Shown: positions 33,064 through 42,990, counted from the first letter of the stretch. The stretch: DNA of 64,000 nt from Acanthosepion esculentum (GCA_964036315.1 OZ038517.1:18060684-18124683); one strand, 5' to 3'. Translations and numbers: made by a program. The notes: generated by a model not told the origin, from the letters alone.

Positions 33064-33618
33064 TGTTATGGTCCAAGTTCCTTGCACCACGGTGATGGTC
33101 CAAGATAGAACCAATGAAGAATAACTCGAACACAGGTATGGAATAACACAGATATATTACAAACAGAAATATGTACAATGAAGTAGAAGTATTAGTAATG
33201 ACTATCAGATTTGGTTAGAGTGAACTATGTTGTCTCGACAAGTATCACTATGCCAATGTCATACAGTAATCGTCAGACTCTTGACTCTGTCTCTGACTGA
33301 GTCTGACCTGATGTTCAACAACACGCCCACGTGTGTCGAATGTGGCACAAGGCCGGTTTAATGTGGGCTCACCAAGCCCGTAGGCTCAGCCAAAAAATGC
33401 CCGTAGAACTCGTATAAACGGGATCGGGTTGGTGAACCTCCCCGAACGAGGCTCTGTCCTTCGGCGGAGCCTCGTCCGGGTTCCTCTCTGCCCAGAGGCA
33501 GAGAGTTCGACCGTCTCGCCCAAAAAAGACTGACTCTGACCTGACTGCTCCCTCTTGAGGCGCAGTATTTATAATGTCCGGAATAGTCCATTATTATTAT
33601 GGGTAAGTTCCCATAACA
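33064..33618 (-). mobile_element. Solo LTR, family LTR-1, with 5-bp target duplication
   Basis: TGTTATGG at 33064-33071 and CCATAACA at 33611-33618, flanked by GAGAG at 33059-33063 and 33619-33623. On the minus strand it has TATAAATACTGCGCCTCAAG, a TATA box in the same place as the related 2979-3207 copy. Length 555 bp. The GC-rich interior (33350-33500) is shared with 48908-49350. Confidence 0.85.
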
Positions 33619-33623
33619 GAGAG

Positions 33624-34180
33624 CCAGATTCTTAGGGTATTGCTAGGTGGCTAAACATAAAAATATTACTAAACTTCTTTTGTGGGAACCTATACAAGGA
33701 AGAGCGAAAAGAGGACTACAAGCCAAGGTCCATATCAAGTAGATTTGTGACGGGATAAACAACAGTCGGTCTGACCTGCCGAATATTATCAAAAAATAAA
33801 ATTGGTTGGCGATAGACAGTTGGAGGAATCCGTGAAACCTGTGTGACCGGATGACGATCATGATGAGAACTGAATTTCCAATTTCCACCATTTTGAGGAT
33901 TTGTCGGCGATTAATTAAGTCTCGTTCTTTTTTTAGGTAGCTGATTCATTTTTATTCAGTTGCTGTTTTTATTTCGCGAGCGGTCGATTTATCGATCTGT
34001 TTATCGAGGGACGATAAGGTTGAAATATTAATTTCCCCTCCAACTTTATGACTATGTAATCTTTTTCATACTTATCTTGCAGGCGATCTCTCAGTTTGTT
34101 CACATCTATAGGGCATCTCAAAAAATGTACATACTCTATTGTAGTGTATAGCTCAAGTCAACCGAACAAAACCCTTTATT
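33624..34180. other. Unassigned stretch
   Basis: Nothing recognisable. Confidence 0.4.
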
Positions 34181-34184
34181 TCGT

Positions 34185-34472
34185 CCTGAAAGACACATGC
34201 CCGTGTGGATAAAAACGTTGTTTAGATCCAGTGACTAGACCCAAAGAATTGTGAGTTCAATACCGGACTATAGCAGTGTTGAACTTAGAGAGTTGAGTTA
34301 GAGGAAAATAACTGAGACACGAGAGGAGACATGGCAAGTGGAACCTGAACAATCTACCCCGGTGGACGAAATTCCAATCCTCTGAAAACGGCCGGAACGT
34401 ACAACGGCCGAAACGTTGTGAATATGGCAATGAAGATGACGATAACAGTCCGAAAAATGTAAATAATACAAG

Positions 34473-34474
<2 letters not shown>
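34185..34474 (+). mobile_element. SINE family A, copy 2
   Basis: tRNA-like head (TGTGGATAAAAACGTTGTTT, then GTGAGTTCAATACC as B box). Body and tail as in 5578-5860; tail motif CTGAAAACGGCCGG...ACGGCCGAAACG at 34381-34417. Ends beside (TA)n. Confidence 0.8.

Positions 34475-34476
<2 letters not shown>

Positions 34477-34514
<38 letters not shown>
34477..34514. repeat. (TA)n array
   Basis: About 19 TA units. Confidence 0.98.
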
Positions 34515-34520
<6 letters not shown>

Positions 34521-34900
34521 TATGAAATAGACAAAGACCGACAATTATTTAAAGACATTTTTATGTTTAACATTCTTTTTATAGATACAAGTATTTAAGT
34601 AAATGCTATGTTTATAATAAACAGAATTAAATAACATTTAGCGGCCTGAATGTCCTAGAAATTTTCATAGAAAATATTCGTCCTTTGACAGGATTCGAAC
34701 CTGTATCCTATACTGAACCGTCATATAGCCTGACGTGCCTTACCGTTTCGGCCACTAAGGAACGTTCGGTTGGCAAGGTCGAATTTACTGCTTATAAACT
34801 TCAATCTTCCATGAATCTCTCACGTACATTCATAACTGCTCATGGCGTATCAAATGTAAACAAATGACGTCACACATTATGAAATGGACAAAGTCCGACA
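34515..34900 (-). mobile_element. SINE B copy 5, complete
   Basis: tRNA-like core 34685-34765 with B box complement GGATTCGAACC. TGACGTCA at 34865-34872. Tail ATTATGAAATGGACAAAGTC at the end. Confidence 0.85.
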
Positions 34901-35168
34901 ATTATTTAAAGACTTTTTTATGTTTAACATTCTTTTTATAGATGCAAGTATTTTAAGTAAATGCTCTGTTGTATAATAAACAATACTAAACAACATTTAC
35001 CGGCCTGAATGTCCGAGAAATCTTCATAGAAAAGTCGAAGGACGAATATTTTGTATGAACATTTCTCGGACATTCAGGCCGGTAAATGTTGTTTAATACT
35101 GTTTATTATAAACAGAGAATTTACTTAAATACTTGTATCTATAAAAAGAATGTTAAACATAAAAATGT

Positions 35169-35170
<2 letters not shown>
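34901..35170. repeat. Inverted repeat of two SINE B tails
   Basis: 34905-35034 (minus tail) is mirrored by 35060-35170 (plus tail); both contain TTTATTATAAACA or complement and the CGGACATTCAGGCCGGTAAA block. Arms about 115-130 bp, centre near 35045. The right arm ends at (TA)n. Confidence 0.85.

Positions 35171-35225
<55 letters not shown>
35171..35225. repeat. (TA)n array
   Basis: About 27 TA units. Confidence 0.98.
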
Positions 35226-35229
<4 letters not shown>

Positions 35230-35345
35230 GAAGAGGTTATAGTAGTTCCAACGAGAGAAAAGTGTGTATATTAAAAAGAAGAGAGAAACCGCAAACGTTT
35301 TTGGTTGTAATGTGGATCTTTCAAAAAAAATTATTAGGCTTTATT
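35226..35345 (+). repeat. Family G repeat, copy 1
   Basis: AAGAAGAGGTTATAGTAGTT and GTTTTTGGTTGTAATGTGGA are shared with 47358-47570 and partly with 49682-49790. Always starts at (TA)n. Confidence 0.7.
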
Positions 35346-35369
35346 TTCCATATATAAAGACATTTTGTG

Positions 35370-36036
35370 TTGATACGCTATTTTGATAGATACAAATATT
35401 TAAGTAAATGCTCTGTTTATAATAAACAGTATTAACGACATTTACCGGCCTGAATGTCCGAGAAATTGTCATAGAAAATATGAATAGAACCCGTATCCTA
35501 CACGTAATCGTTATATAGCCTGACGGGCTAGACCTTTTAGCTACCGTCCTGGGTATGACGATAAACTACATCCGCGCCCTGGGTAAGACGATAAACTACA
35601 TCCAGCAGCAAGGCCTCTGATCAGAAGGTTTTGAGGAGCGAGGAACATCCTCTTAAGTGCTGGTGTTTCCAGGTCCACCCTGTCCCGGGGAGGAAGCACC
35701 AGTTAGGGGTCCCAGCTATGGGCACATAGTTAACCCCCAAACTGGGGTCAAAATACTATGAAAGTGTAAAAATAGGTTTTAATACCAGAAATACTTTTTG
35801 TAAAAAAATTACTAGCAATAAATTTTTGAAGAAAAAAATTATTACCAAAAATAGATATTTGAAGGAAAAAATATTACCAGCAACAAAAATTTTGTAGGCA
35901 TTAAATAACCCATTGAGGTTGATATGCCGTAAAACTAACCAAACCAAACCATTTAGCTACAGAGGAGAATCTTGATTAGCAAGGTCGATTTTACTGCTAT
36001 AAACTACAATTTTCCTCGTACATTCATATCTGCACG
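35370..36036 (-). mobile_element. SINE B copy, split by a family D insertion
   Basis: Tail and tRNA part at 35370-35544, interrupted at 35545-35951, resumes at 35961 (AGAGGAGAATCTTGATTAGC) through the head to 36036. The two halves join correctly once the insert and one target copy are removed. Confidence 0.8.
35545..35951 (-). mobile_element. Retroposon family D, copy 3, with 9-bp target duplication
   Basis: TTTAGCTAC stands at 35536-35544 and 35952-35960. On the minus strand the element begins GGTTTGGTTTGGTTAG and ends with two 30-bp units (ATGTAGTTTATCGTC). 407 bp, no ORF. It defines both ends of the family. Confidence 0.85.
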
Positions 36037-36204
36037 GAGGACACATATTTTCTATGCAAATTTCCCGGATATTCAGGCCGGGAAATGTTGTTAATACTGT
36101 TTTTTTATAAACAGATCATTTACTTAAATATTTGTATCTATAAGAATAGCATATAAACAGAAAATGTCTTAAAATAATTCTCGGACTTTGTCCATTTCGT
36201 AGTA
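36037..36204 (+). mobile_element. SINE B tail fragment, inverted to its neighbour
   Basis: Starts GGAGGACACATATTTTCTAT and runs through the tail to GGACTTTGTCCATTTCGTAG. Together with 35370-36036 it forms another head-to-head pair. Confidence 0.75.
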
Positions 36205-36346
36205 TAGATTGCGTCTATCATAAAACAGCCTGTCGCCTCTGAGTGTTGAATTCAATGTTCATTTTTATATTTATATTTACATACGCTCTAGCTCTGATAT
36301 TGAGCACTTTATCTCGTAAATATAGCGCACCTTAAAACTATATTTA

Positions 36347-36350
<4 letters not shown>
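36205..36350 (-). repeat. Family E repeat, copy 4
   Basis: CTCTGATATTGAGCACTTTA at 36291 is the complement of the family core. Ends at (TA)n. Confidence 0.7.

Positions 36351-36421
<71 letters not shown>
36351..36421. repeat. (TA)n array
   Basis: About 35 TA units. Confidence 0.98.
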
Positions 36422-36424
<3 letters not shown>

Positions 36425-36662
36425 AAGGCTTAAACACTAATATTCCATGGTTATAATTTATTACATTGGAATCGTAATTACGATCCAATTCATCAGACCT
36501 ACAATTCATCAAACCTACAAATTTGTAAGTCTGATGAATTGGGTCGTGATTACGATTCCAATGTGATAAATTATAACTATGGAATATTAGTGTTTAAGCC
36601 TTTATATTATATTCTTACTCTGTCCTGGACATTGAGTCATACCTGGATTCTATTATCTTGGA

Positions 36663-36666
<4 letters not shown>
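36425..36666. repeat. Family H foldback, copy 1
   Basis: GGCTTAAACACTAATATTCC at 36426 is mirrored at 36583-36602; arms about 75 bp, loop about 25 bp. Each arm itself holds ATTGGAATCGTAATTACGAT. Flanked on both sides by (TA)n. Second copy at 51419-51720 has a 100-bp unrelated loop. Confidence 0.85.

Positions 36667-36722
<56 letters not shown>
36667..36722. repeat. (TA)n array
   Basis: About 28 TA units. Confidence 0.98.
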
Positions 36723-36728
<6 letters not shown>

Positions 36729-37015
36729 TTCTTTAGATATAGTTAAAAAATCTTTTTAAACAACATCTAAAGTACCATCGTTAGATTTACGTTAAAAAAT
36801 TCAAACACAGTTGCATTCCACATCACGTGACGTCCGCGTCCCACGACGGACGCTGTAAACAAACTCCCAAATACAGTTATTCAATTAATTTCTGAGGAAG
36901 GACCGAGGTGGTCTGAAATATCAAATATATAAAAACATATAAATAAATACTTTCACAAAAAACACCCAATTTTTTTCTTTTAATTTGCAACTTTTTAGTT
37001 GTTTTATCCATATTA

Positions 37016-37017
<2 letters not shown>
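36723..37017 (+). repeat. Family J repeat, copy 1
   Basis: Bounded by (TA)n on both sides. The 3' end (TTTTAATTTGCAACTTTTTA, GTTGTTTTATCCATATTATA) recurs at 46205-46255. Contains TTCTGAGGAAGGACC and GGTCTGAAAT at 36890-36919, a hammerhead-like core, and a palindromic TCACGTGA at 36825. Confidence 0.65.
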
Positions 37018-37081
<64 letters not shown>

Positions 37082-37173
37082 TGTGTGTGTGTATGTATGT
37101 ATGTGTATATATTTATATATTTTAGATATTAGATATATATATATATATGTATGTGTATATTAACCACTAATAT

Positions 37174-37249
<76 letters not shown>
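37018..37249. repeat. (TA)n and (TG)n arrays
   Basis: (TA)n 37018-37078, mixed TA/TG to 37191, (TG)n about 29 units 37192-37249. Confidence 0.97.
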
Positions 37250-37251
<2 letters not shown>

Positions 37252-38590
37252 TTTTGTTCTGTACTTATTTTTATTCTGTTTTATTGTTCTTTACAGTACC
37301 TTAACTATTCACTTCGAGGGCGTGCAATGTTATCAGTAACGTGTCTTGGCAAAGGTGAACGTGTGAAAGATACGTATGGCTTTCAATGGAGACGTCCGCG
37401 TTACACGCGGCCAATTAAAGCGCGTGATCTTGTCACGTGACTCAAGTACACGTCACAAGCACACGGATTCGACAATGGTGCGGAAATAAAGCGACCATCA
37501 AGCACTGCAAATCACGTCATTTCCTCGTGTGGTTCGAAAGTGGTCAACGGATTTGAACGATGTAAGAAGCTACCACCTTATTTGACCCAGACAATCTTTA
37601 AGTGATGAAATCCTTTGTCCATCGTCTGCGTTCTGCACTTGAATGCGGCGAGAACACTCAGCTACTACTACATAGATTGTTTTATCCTTCCCTCAAACCA
37701 TCAGATAGAAGATTACTTTCTGTTCCATTATCTTCAGGTTTTTGTTATATTTCATCCTCAGTGACAGTTTCACGTCCCATTGAATCGTCTTCTTGTAAAA
37801 GGTCACCTACTTAGCAGTTTAATGAAAGTGTCATATTTAGACAATTATTTCATTTTTATTTTTTTTTTTTTTTTGGAGTGCATCTTACATCTCGGCAAGT
37901 AGTGTGCAAAAACACGTCTGTTCATTCTTGTGACTCTCAGCCTGGTTTAAACGCACACGTCATCAAGCAAAAGTAGCGCGATTCCCTCTACCGCTGTTAT
38001 CGGCTGCATATCGACAAGTGGCTGTCAGGTGACCACCGCGAAAAATATCTCCTCCAACCTTCCATTATGCCTCCGTTTCCATACGCCTCTTCACTATTCA
38101 ACGAGACTTTATCTCCTCCTCATTGCGCAAACAGGCGATTTACGTGGGAGGGCCACGGACAGCGGCCATCGTAAGACGCTAGGGCGGCCATCTTTAATCG
38201 AAGTGCAGACATCTTTAAAATGAGGAAAGAAGAAAGATATCGTCTGCTCTTTGAATCTGATACTATTTTGTTTTCCTTTCTCTTATTATTTTCATTATTG
38301 CTGATTTGATTTCGTTATTCTTTTACTGTTTTTCCGTTGAAACAAAACGATTATTATTATTATCTATATAACAATTGTGTTCGTTAGTAGTCCCCTAGTT
38401 TGCACGACCGTTGCGCTCTACCAGTACATCGTAAATAATGGACTATTTCGTTTTAGTCGCGTAGGTAACTCCTGAATTTTAAATTGTACCAACCCTGATA
38501 TTTACATCGGGAAATTCGAATCGTACTATAATGTTTTCACTTCACAGAAAAAAACAAAAAAACTTTCAGATGAACACAAATATTACATCT
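37250..38590. other. Unassigned stretch, CpG-richer, low repeat
   Basis: 37310-37560 is unusually rich in CpG for this window and holds GTCACGTGAC at 37432-37441 (E-box/CLEAR-type palindrome) and ACGTCA sites. No frame resembles a known protein. It could be a distal regulatory element; alternatively old repeat. Confidence 0.35.
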
Positions 38591-38596
38591 GTCTAG

Positions 38597-39035
38597 ATCT
38601 CTGAGATGAGGTGTTGTGAAGACTTTATATTATTCGGACTGTTATCCTCATCTTCATTGCGATATACACAACGTTTCGTCTGTTGTACGCTCCGTCCTTC
38701 TTCAGGTGGTTAGAATGTCGAACCGAAACCTTTATTTCTCCCACCGGGAGTAGATTGTTCTAGTTCCACGTGCCATGTCTCTTCCAGATGTCTCAGTTAT
38801 TTCCCATTATCTCAACTCTCCAAGATTTTTGATTCAACAGTGCTGTGGTCTGGTATTGAACTCACAACACTTTGGGTCTAGTCACTGGATCTAACCAACG
38901 TCTTTGTCCACTGAGCCATGTGTCCCTGAGGATTCGCTTCAATATTCCAATCTCCTGAAGAAGTCTGGAGCGTACAACGAACGAAACATTGTGAATGTGA
39001 AGATGGAGATGACAGTCCGAATAATGTAGATAATA
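38597..39035 (-). mobile_element. SINE family A, copy 3, plus an opposite tail
   Basis: Minus copy from the tail (TTCGGACTGTTATCCTCATC) to the tRNA head near 38930 (CCACTGAGCCATGTGTCC, B box TATTGAACTCACAAC). From 38945 a plus-oriented tail (CTCCTGAAGAAGTCTGGAGC, ACGAAACATTGTG) follows, so two copies meet head to head. Confidence 0.8.
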
Positions 39036-39229
39036 CAATATTTTTGTCTTAGAAAAACCAACACCCTGATGATGACATTGTGCTAATGTCGAAAGTACTC
39101 GGAATAAATGAATAATAATTTTCTCACCTCCTAAATGAGGATACTCTGAAGCTTGTCCGTGAATATGAGAGGATCCTATCAAGTTATTCAATGAGGCATG
39201 TCAATGAAAACATGGTGTCAAAATATACT

Positions 39230-39231
<2 letters not shown>
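39036..39231. other. Unassigned stretch
   Basis: Nothing recognisable beyond 39055-39110, which resembles the LINE-adjacent sequence at 30660-30720 (CCCTGATGATGA). Confidence 0.3.

Positions 39232-39271
<40 letters not shown>
39232..39271. repeat. (TA)n array
   Basis: About 20 TA units. Confidence 0.98.
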
Positions 39272-39276
<5 letters not shown>

Positions 39277-39592
39277 AGTATAGGGTTGGTGTATACGGAA
39301 TAAATTCCAATAAGCAACAAATACTATTCTTAAAAGAGTGCTCAATACAGAGTAGAGCAAATATAATTATTTATTCGAAAATTATAACATAAATATGTTA
39401 TAAAATCACGACAAAGCCATTTTGTTTCAACACTTCTGGTGTCATATCAAGTGATGGTGTTGAATGTAGAATAAATGGTTTTAAAAGGTTCAAATCAATC
39501 AAACACCCTTCGCTAGGGGAAACACTGTTACATGAGCTGGAATGACTAATCAAAATACAAGTATACGAGAATTCAAAAAACCTTTTTACCTT

Positions 39593-39596
<4 letters not shown>
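39272..39596 (-). repeat. Family F repeat, copy 2
   Basis: Bounded by (TA)n on both sides, about 325 bp. Contains TTTCAACACTTCTGGTGTCA at 39425 (complement of the hairpin-GAAAC motif) and GAGTGCTCAATACAGAG. Confidence 0.75.

Positions 39597-39648
<52 letters not shown>
39597..39648. repeat. (TA)n array
   Basis: About 26 TA units. Confidence 0.98.
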
Positions 39649-39651
<3 letters not shown>

Positions 39652-39758
39652 AGATAAAAAAATCCGTTGGTGTATTTTATCGTAGTGGATCCTCGTAATA
39701 TGAACAAAATCAGAACTGAACCAGAAAAAATAGCTGGATGAATTCTATTTTCATGTAG

Positions 39759-40029
39759 TCAATTTTGTGCACTTTTGGGAGAATCAGATCACAGAAGCTT
39801 TCTTAAGTCTCCCAAAAGCTCGTTCGCTGATTGGTCGATGCCAACCAATCAGATTGTTTTCACGTGAAGAATAATTCTTCCCGCGAAACGATTTGGAGCC
39901 TATAGTCGCTTATTTAAGCCAAGGTTTTTCCAAATCCCAACATAGTGAGATTTCAACTGTCAAACGAATCCATGACAGTTGAGACCATGCGCCAATTTTC
40001 TCACTCACACACACCACTCACATGCGGAA
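39759..40029 (+). promoter_or_regulatory. Promoter-bearing repeat P, copy 1
   Basis: About 270 bp shared, inverted, with 58104-58378. Carries GATTGG at 39829-39834 and ACCAATCAG at 39844-39852 (paired CCAAT boxes) and TATTTAAG at 39911-39918, all conserved in the other copy. The match ends just after CTCACATGCGGAA. Here Tc1 sequence follows. Confidence 0.55.
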
Positions 40030-40904
40030 TATACCAAAGGATAAGCGATCTAAAATCCGAAGAAGAAGTTTTGAAAGCTGTTTGAATTTAGCAGTAAGTA
40101 CTGTCAATGATCCGTTCAGTATAATGTTCTGGGGATGCTTTTCTTTTCATGGAACTGGTTTCTTAAAACCTATTGAAAAGACCCTCAGGAGCGAGCAGTA
40201 CAAGAGAATTTTAGAGTCTTGTCTGCTCCCTTCTGCTGAAAGGGTGCAAATCGACCGCACCAAGCTCATTTTTATACAGGATAATGCTCCCTGTCACAAA
40301 TCAAAATTGATGAAGGAATACTTTGATGAGAAGCAGGTGAGTGACATGGCCGCCCCAATCTCCTGACCTCAACCCCATAGAAAATGGAGCATTATAAAGT
40401 ATAGGCTCTCGAGAAAGCAGTTGAGCAACAAAGAGGATTTGATTGTGAATTTCATATCCGAATGGAATTCAATGCTCGGAGATGAGATTTGCCAGAACCT
40501 AATCAAGTCAATGCCAAAAAGGGTTGAAAAGGTTATTCAAAATAAAGGAGGACCCATAGATTATTAAATATTTCGAACTATATTACCTATTATAAATAAA
40601 TTATACCTCTATTATTCTTTATTTAAAGCTGTTCGGTTATGTTTCTATTGATTACTAGTTGCAGGAAATAAGGGAGTCACTTTTTTTGCACAGAGTTTTT
40701 CCCTAAATCTCATTTATATCCAAAATTATAATTATCAATAGAATACCTTAGGGTGAGTAAACTTTTTTTACTAGATGGTCGGGAAGGGGTCTTTATATTA
40801 GTAAGATTAAAAATTAGTTTGACCCCAAAAACAATAGGCGAAAAATTTTTAAGTAAAAAAAAAAATGAGGTGAGTCACTTTTATCGAACAGCGCTGTATA
40901 TCAA
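40030..40904 (+). pseudogene. Tc1-like transposase C-terminal half with right end
   Basis: Reads SIMFWGCFSFHGTGFLKPIE, RTKLIFIQDNAPCHKSKLMK, then in another frame WPPQSPDLNPIEN, then LSRKQLSNKEDLIVNFISEW and a stop at 40565. DNAPCHKS holds the second catalytic Asp, and SPDLNPIEN the third acidic position, of the DDE domain. At least two frameshifts. The right end at about 40890-40904 is CGAACAGCGCTGTA, a plausible Tc1-type terminus; the left half is missing. Confidence 0.8.
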
Positions 40905-41157
40905 CCACAACCTCTGTTGTTTATTTAATTCTAAAATCTAATTATTTTGTACGCAATCTTTTTTCCTTTTATTTAGATAACAGTAGTTTTAATGGCACTA
41001 GTTTTACTAATTAACCCGTACCTGGGGGAGAAAGATGGGTTAATACCTTTCCCAATGGTATTTTGTTCGTAGGTGAATGTAACTAACTCAATGGGAACTG
41101 GAACTCGTCTCTCAGATTTCCATTTTTGAGCCATTACACCACCCGCACATCCAATCA
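40905..41157 (-). mobile_element. SINE C-like fragment
   Basis: 41010-41150 resembles SINE C read backwards: ACCTGGGGGAGAAAGATGGG, TACCTTTCCCAATGGTATT and GGAACTCGTCTCTCAGATT. Diverged. 40905-41009 is unassigned. Confidence 0.4.
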
Positions 41158-41262
41158 TACAGCACCTGGTATTCTCAAGCGGTCACCCATCTTGGTTCTG
41201 TCCAGGATCGACGTTGCTTATGGTGATTATAGGAGAAGAGGTGATGTGATCGTAAACTTTTC
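41158..41262 (-). pseudogene. 5S rRNA-like sequence, copy 2 (degenerate)
   Basis: Complement of 5S rRNA: AGCACCTGGTATTCTCAAGC, GGTCACCCATCTTGG, GACGTTGCTTATGGTGAT. Internal deletion near 41225. 41264-41304 then carries a scrap of SINE A (GTTCCACGTGCCATG). Confidence 0.75.
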
Positions 41263-41352
41263 TTTCGCTTCCTGCGGTAGACTATTCTAGTTCCACGTGC
41301 CATGAACAGCACTGTATATCTCCAAACTTACGACTTGGCAGCTGATGCATCG

Positions 41353-41492
41353 TTCAAGGCCTCCATATTTTTTTCAAGGCATCCATATTTTTTTTCAAGG
41401 CCTCTATATTTTTTTCAAGGCCTCCATATTTTTTTTCAAGGCCTCCATATTTTTTTCAAGGCCTCCATATTTTTTTCAAGGCCTCCATATTT
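41353..41492. repeat. Minisatellite, 21-22-bp unit, 7 copies
   Basis: CAAGGCCTCCATATTTTTTT repeats with variable T-run length. Confidence 0.95.
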
Positions 41493-42290
41493 TTTGTACC
41501 GTGTCACGTGATAAAAGTGCAGTACAAAGGGAAAACAACGAAAAACAAACACGAATATCTGAAGATTTAACAATTAGATTTGTAATTTACTAATTCGATT
41601 ATTAAATACTGTTTAAAATCTTACTTTTCTTTTAAAAAAAAAAAATACAATTTAAAATAATCATTTGAGAAAGTATATATCGTGTTCATTGAATTATTTT
41701 TTTTTTGTTAATTTTAAAATTTTGAGTTAATTTTCTTTTAATAAAAACGTGCGGGGAGGAGACGGGGTTTCCATTGGTCTGATATCAGTACCACAATCAA
41801 TACTTGTAAAATATCGATTCACGCCTATAAATAATTCAACACTATTGAAGGTGGCCTCAAAAAGACAGGCGTTGAAGAAGAGAAGCATTTCTTGTATTTC
41901 AGGATCGATAGAAACTTCCTGATATTCAATCAGTCACCATTTATAGAAACCGAACTGCGATCATGGAAATTATGAATGCGAGTAAGTAATAAATAGATTG
42001 CAACTGCAGGGGCCACGTGTATGGGTTTTAAGTTAGCTCAAAATGCAGGACTACCTCCCGCGAAGCCCCATTCCGACCGGGCCAGCCACACCCAAAATCG
42101 CTTGATAAAGCTGCTATTTTGAATGTTCGCCATCACTCTTGGATAGGTTTCTCGTAATAACATACGTTGGCACTGAAGATCCGTTTCTTTCTCTACGCCT
42201 CCTCTTCGCATTAAAGTGGAACACTAACGGCACGTGCTCATGTCAGCAGTGATTTTCTGCGTTCCGACACAAAGTTATCCCTAATGTCTA
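41493..42290. other. Unassigned stretch
   Basis: No recognised feature. TCACGTGATAAA at about 41503 is an isolated E-box. Confidence 0.4.
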
Positions 42291-42324
42291 CGAAAAAAAG
42301 CGCGAATATAAGGGGGGGGGGGGA

Positions 42325-42745
42325 GCGATGGATAAATTGTCGTCTAAATGACACAAAAATGAAAAATAACGCTGACATCTCATTTGAACAGATATGCAGG
42401 GTGCGATGGATAAATTGTCGTCTAAATGACACAAAAATGAAAAATAACGCTGACATCTCATTTGAACAGATATGCAGGGTGCGATGGATAAATTGTCGTC
42501 TAAATGACACAAAAATGAAAAATAACGATGACCTCATTTTAACAGAGATGCAGCGTGCGATGGATAAATTGTCGTCTAAATGACACGAAAATGAAAAATA
42601 ACACTGACATCTCATTTGAAGAGATATACATGGTGCGATGGATAAATTGTCGTCTAAATTACACACAAAATGAAAAAATAACGTTGACATCTCATTTGAA
42701 CAGATATGCAGGGTGCGATGGATAAATTGTCGTCTAAATGACACT
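42325..42745. repeat. Minisatellite, 78-bp unit, 6 copies
   Basis: GCGATGGATAAATTGTCGTC starts at 42325, 42403, 42481, 42557, 42635 and 42715. The first three spacings are 78, 78 and 76. As 78 is a multiple of three, open frames of 26-residue repeats exist on both strands (170 codons on minus), but the fourth and later units shift phase, which argues against coding. Confidence 0.9.
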
Positions 42746-42789
42746 GGCATCTTATTTTAACAGATATATTTACCAAAATTACCAAAGAA

Positions 42790-42990
42790 ATATCTCGAAA
42801 TAGTAAAGAGTAAATTTATTTAATAATATCGCCATTGGCTTCAATCACGAGCCCCAGCCAACTTCGGAATCTCCTGCAACTCTTCTGGACGATTTACTTG
42901 TTTTAATTGGTGAATGCAGCCATCATGCTTGTCTTCGGTTCATCTTTGATGTTACAAGGAGTTCTGTTGGTCTCCTGCTCAAAATCCGGA
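42790..42990 (-). pseudogene. Tc1/mariner-type C-terminal scrap, tentative
   Basis: Minus strand reads CRRFRSWLGLVIEANGDII near 42900-42830 and upstream MDRHPDFEQETNRTP-like wording. Resembles the end of some invertebrate transposases (CRRFRSRLEAVI-type). Too short to be sure. Confidence 0.35.

Noticed and set aside
37602..38223. Exons of a host gene in the CpG-richer stretch
   Set aside because: Short frames of 60-70 codons with no family resemblance and no consistent splice pattern.
42325..42745. CRISPR-like array (78-bp period)
   Set aside because: The whole unit repeats; no distinct spacers.
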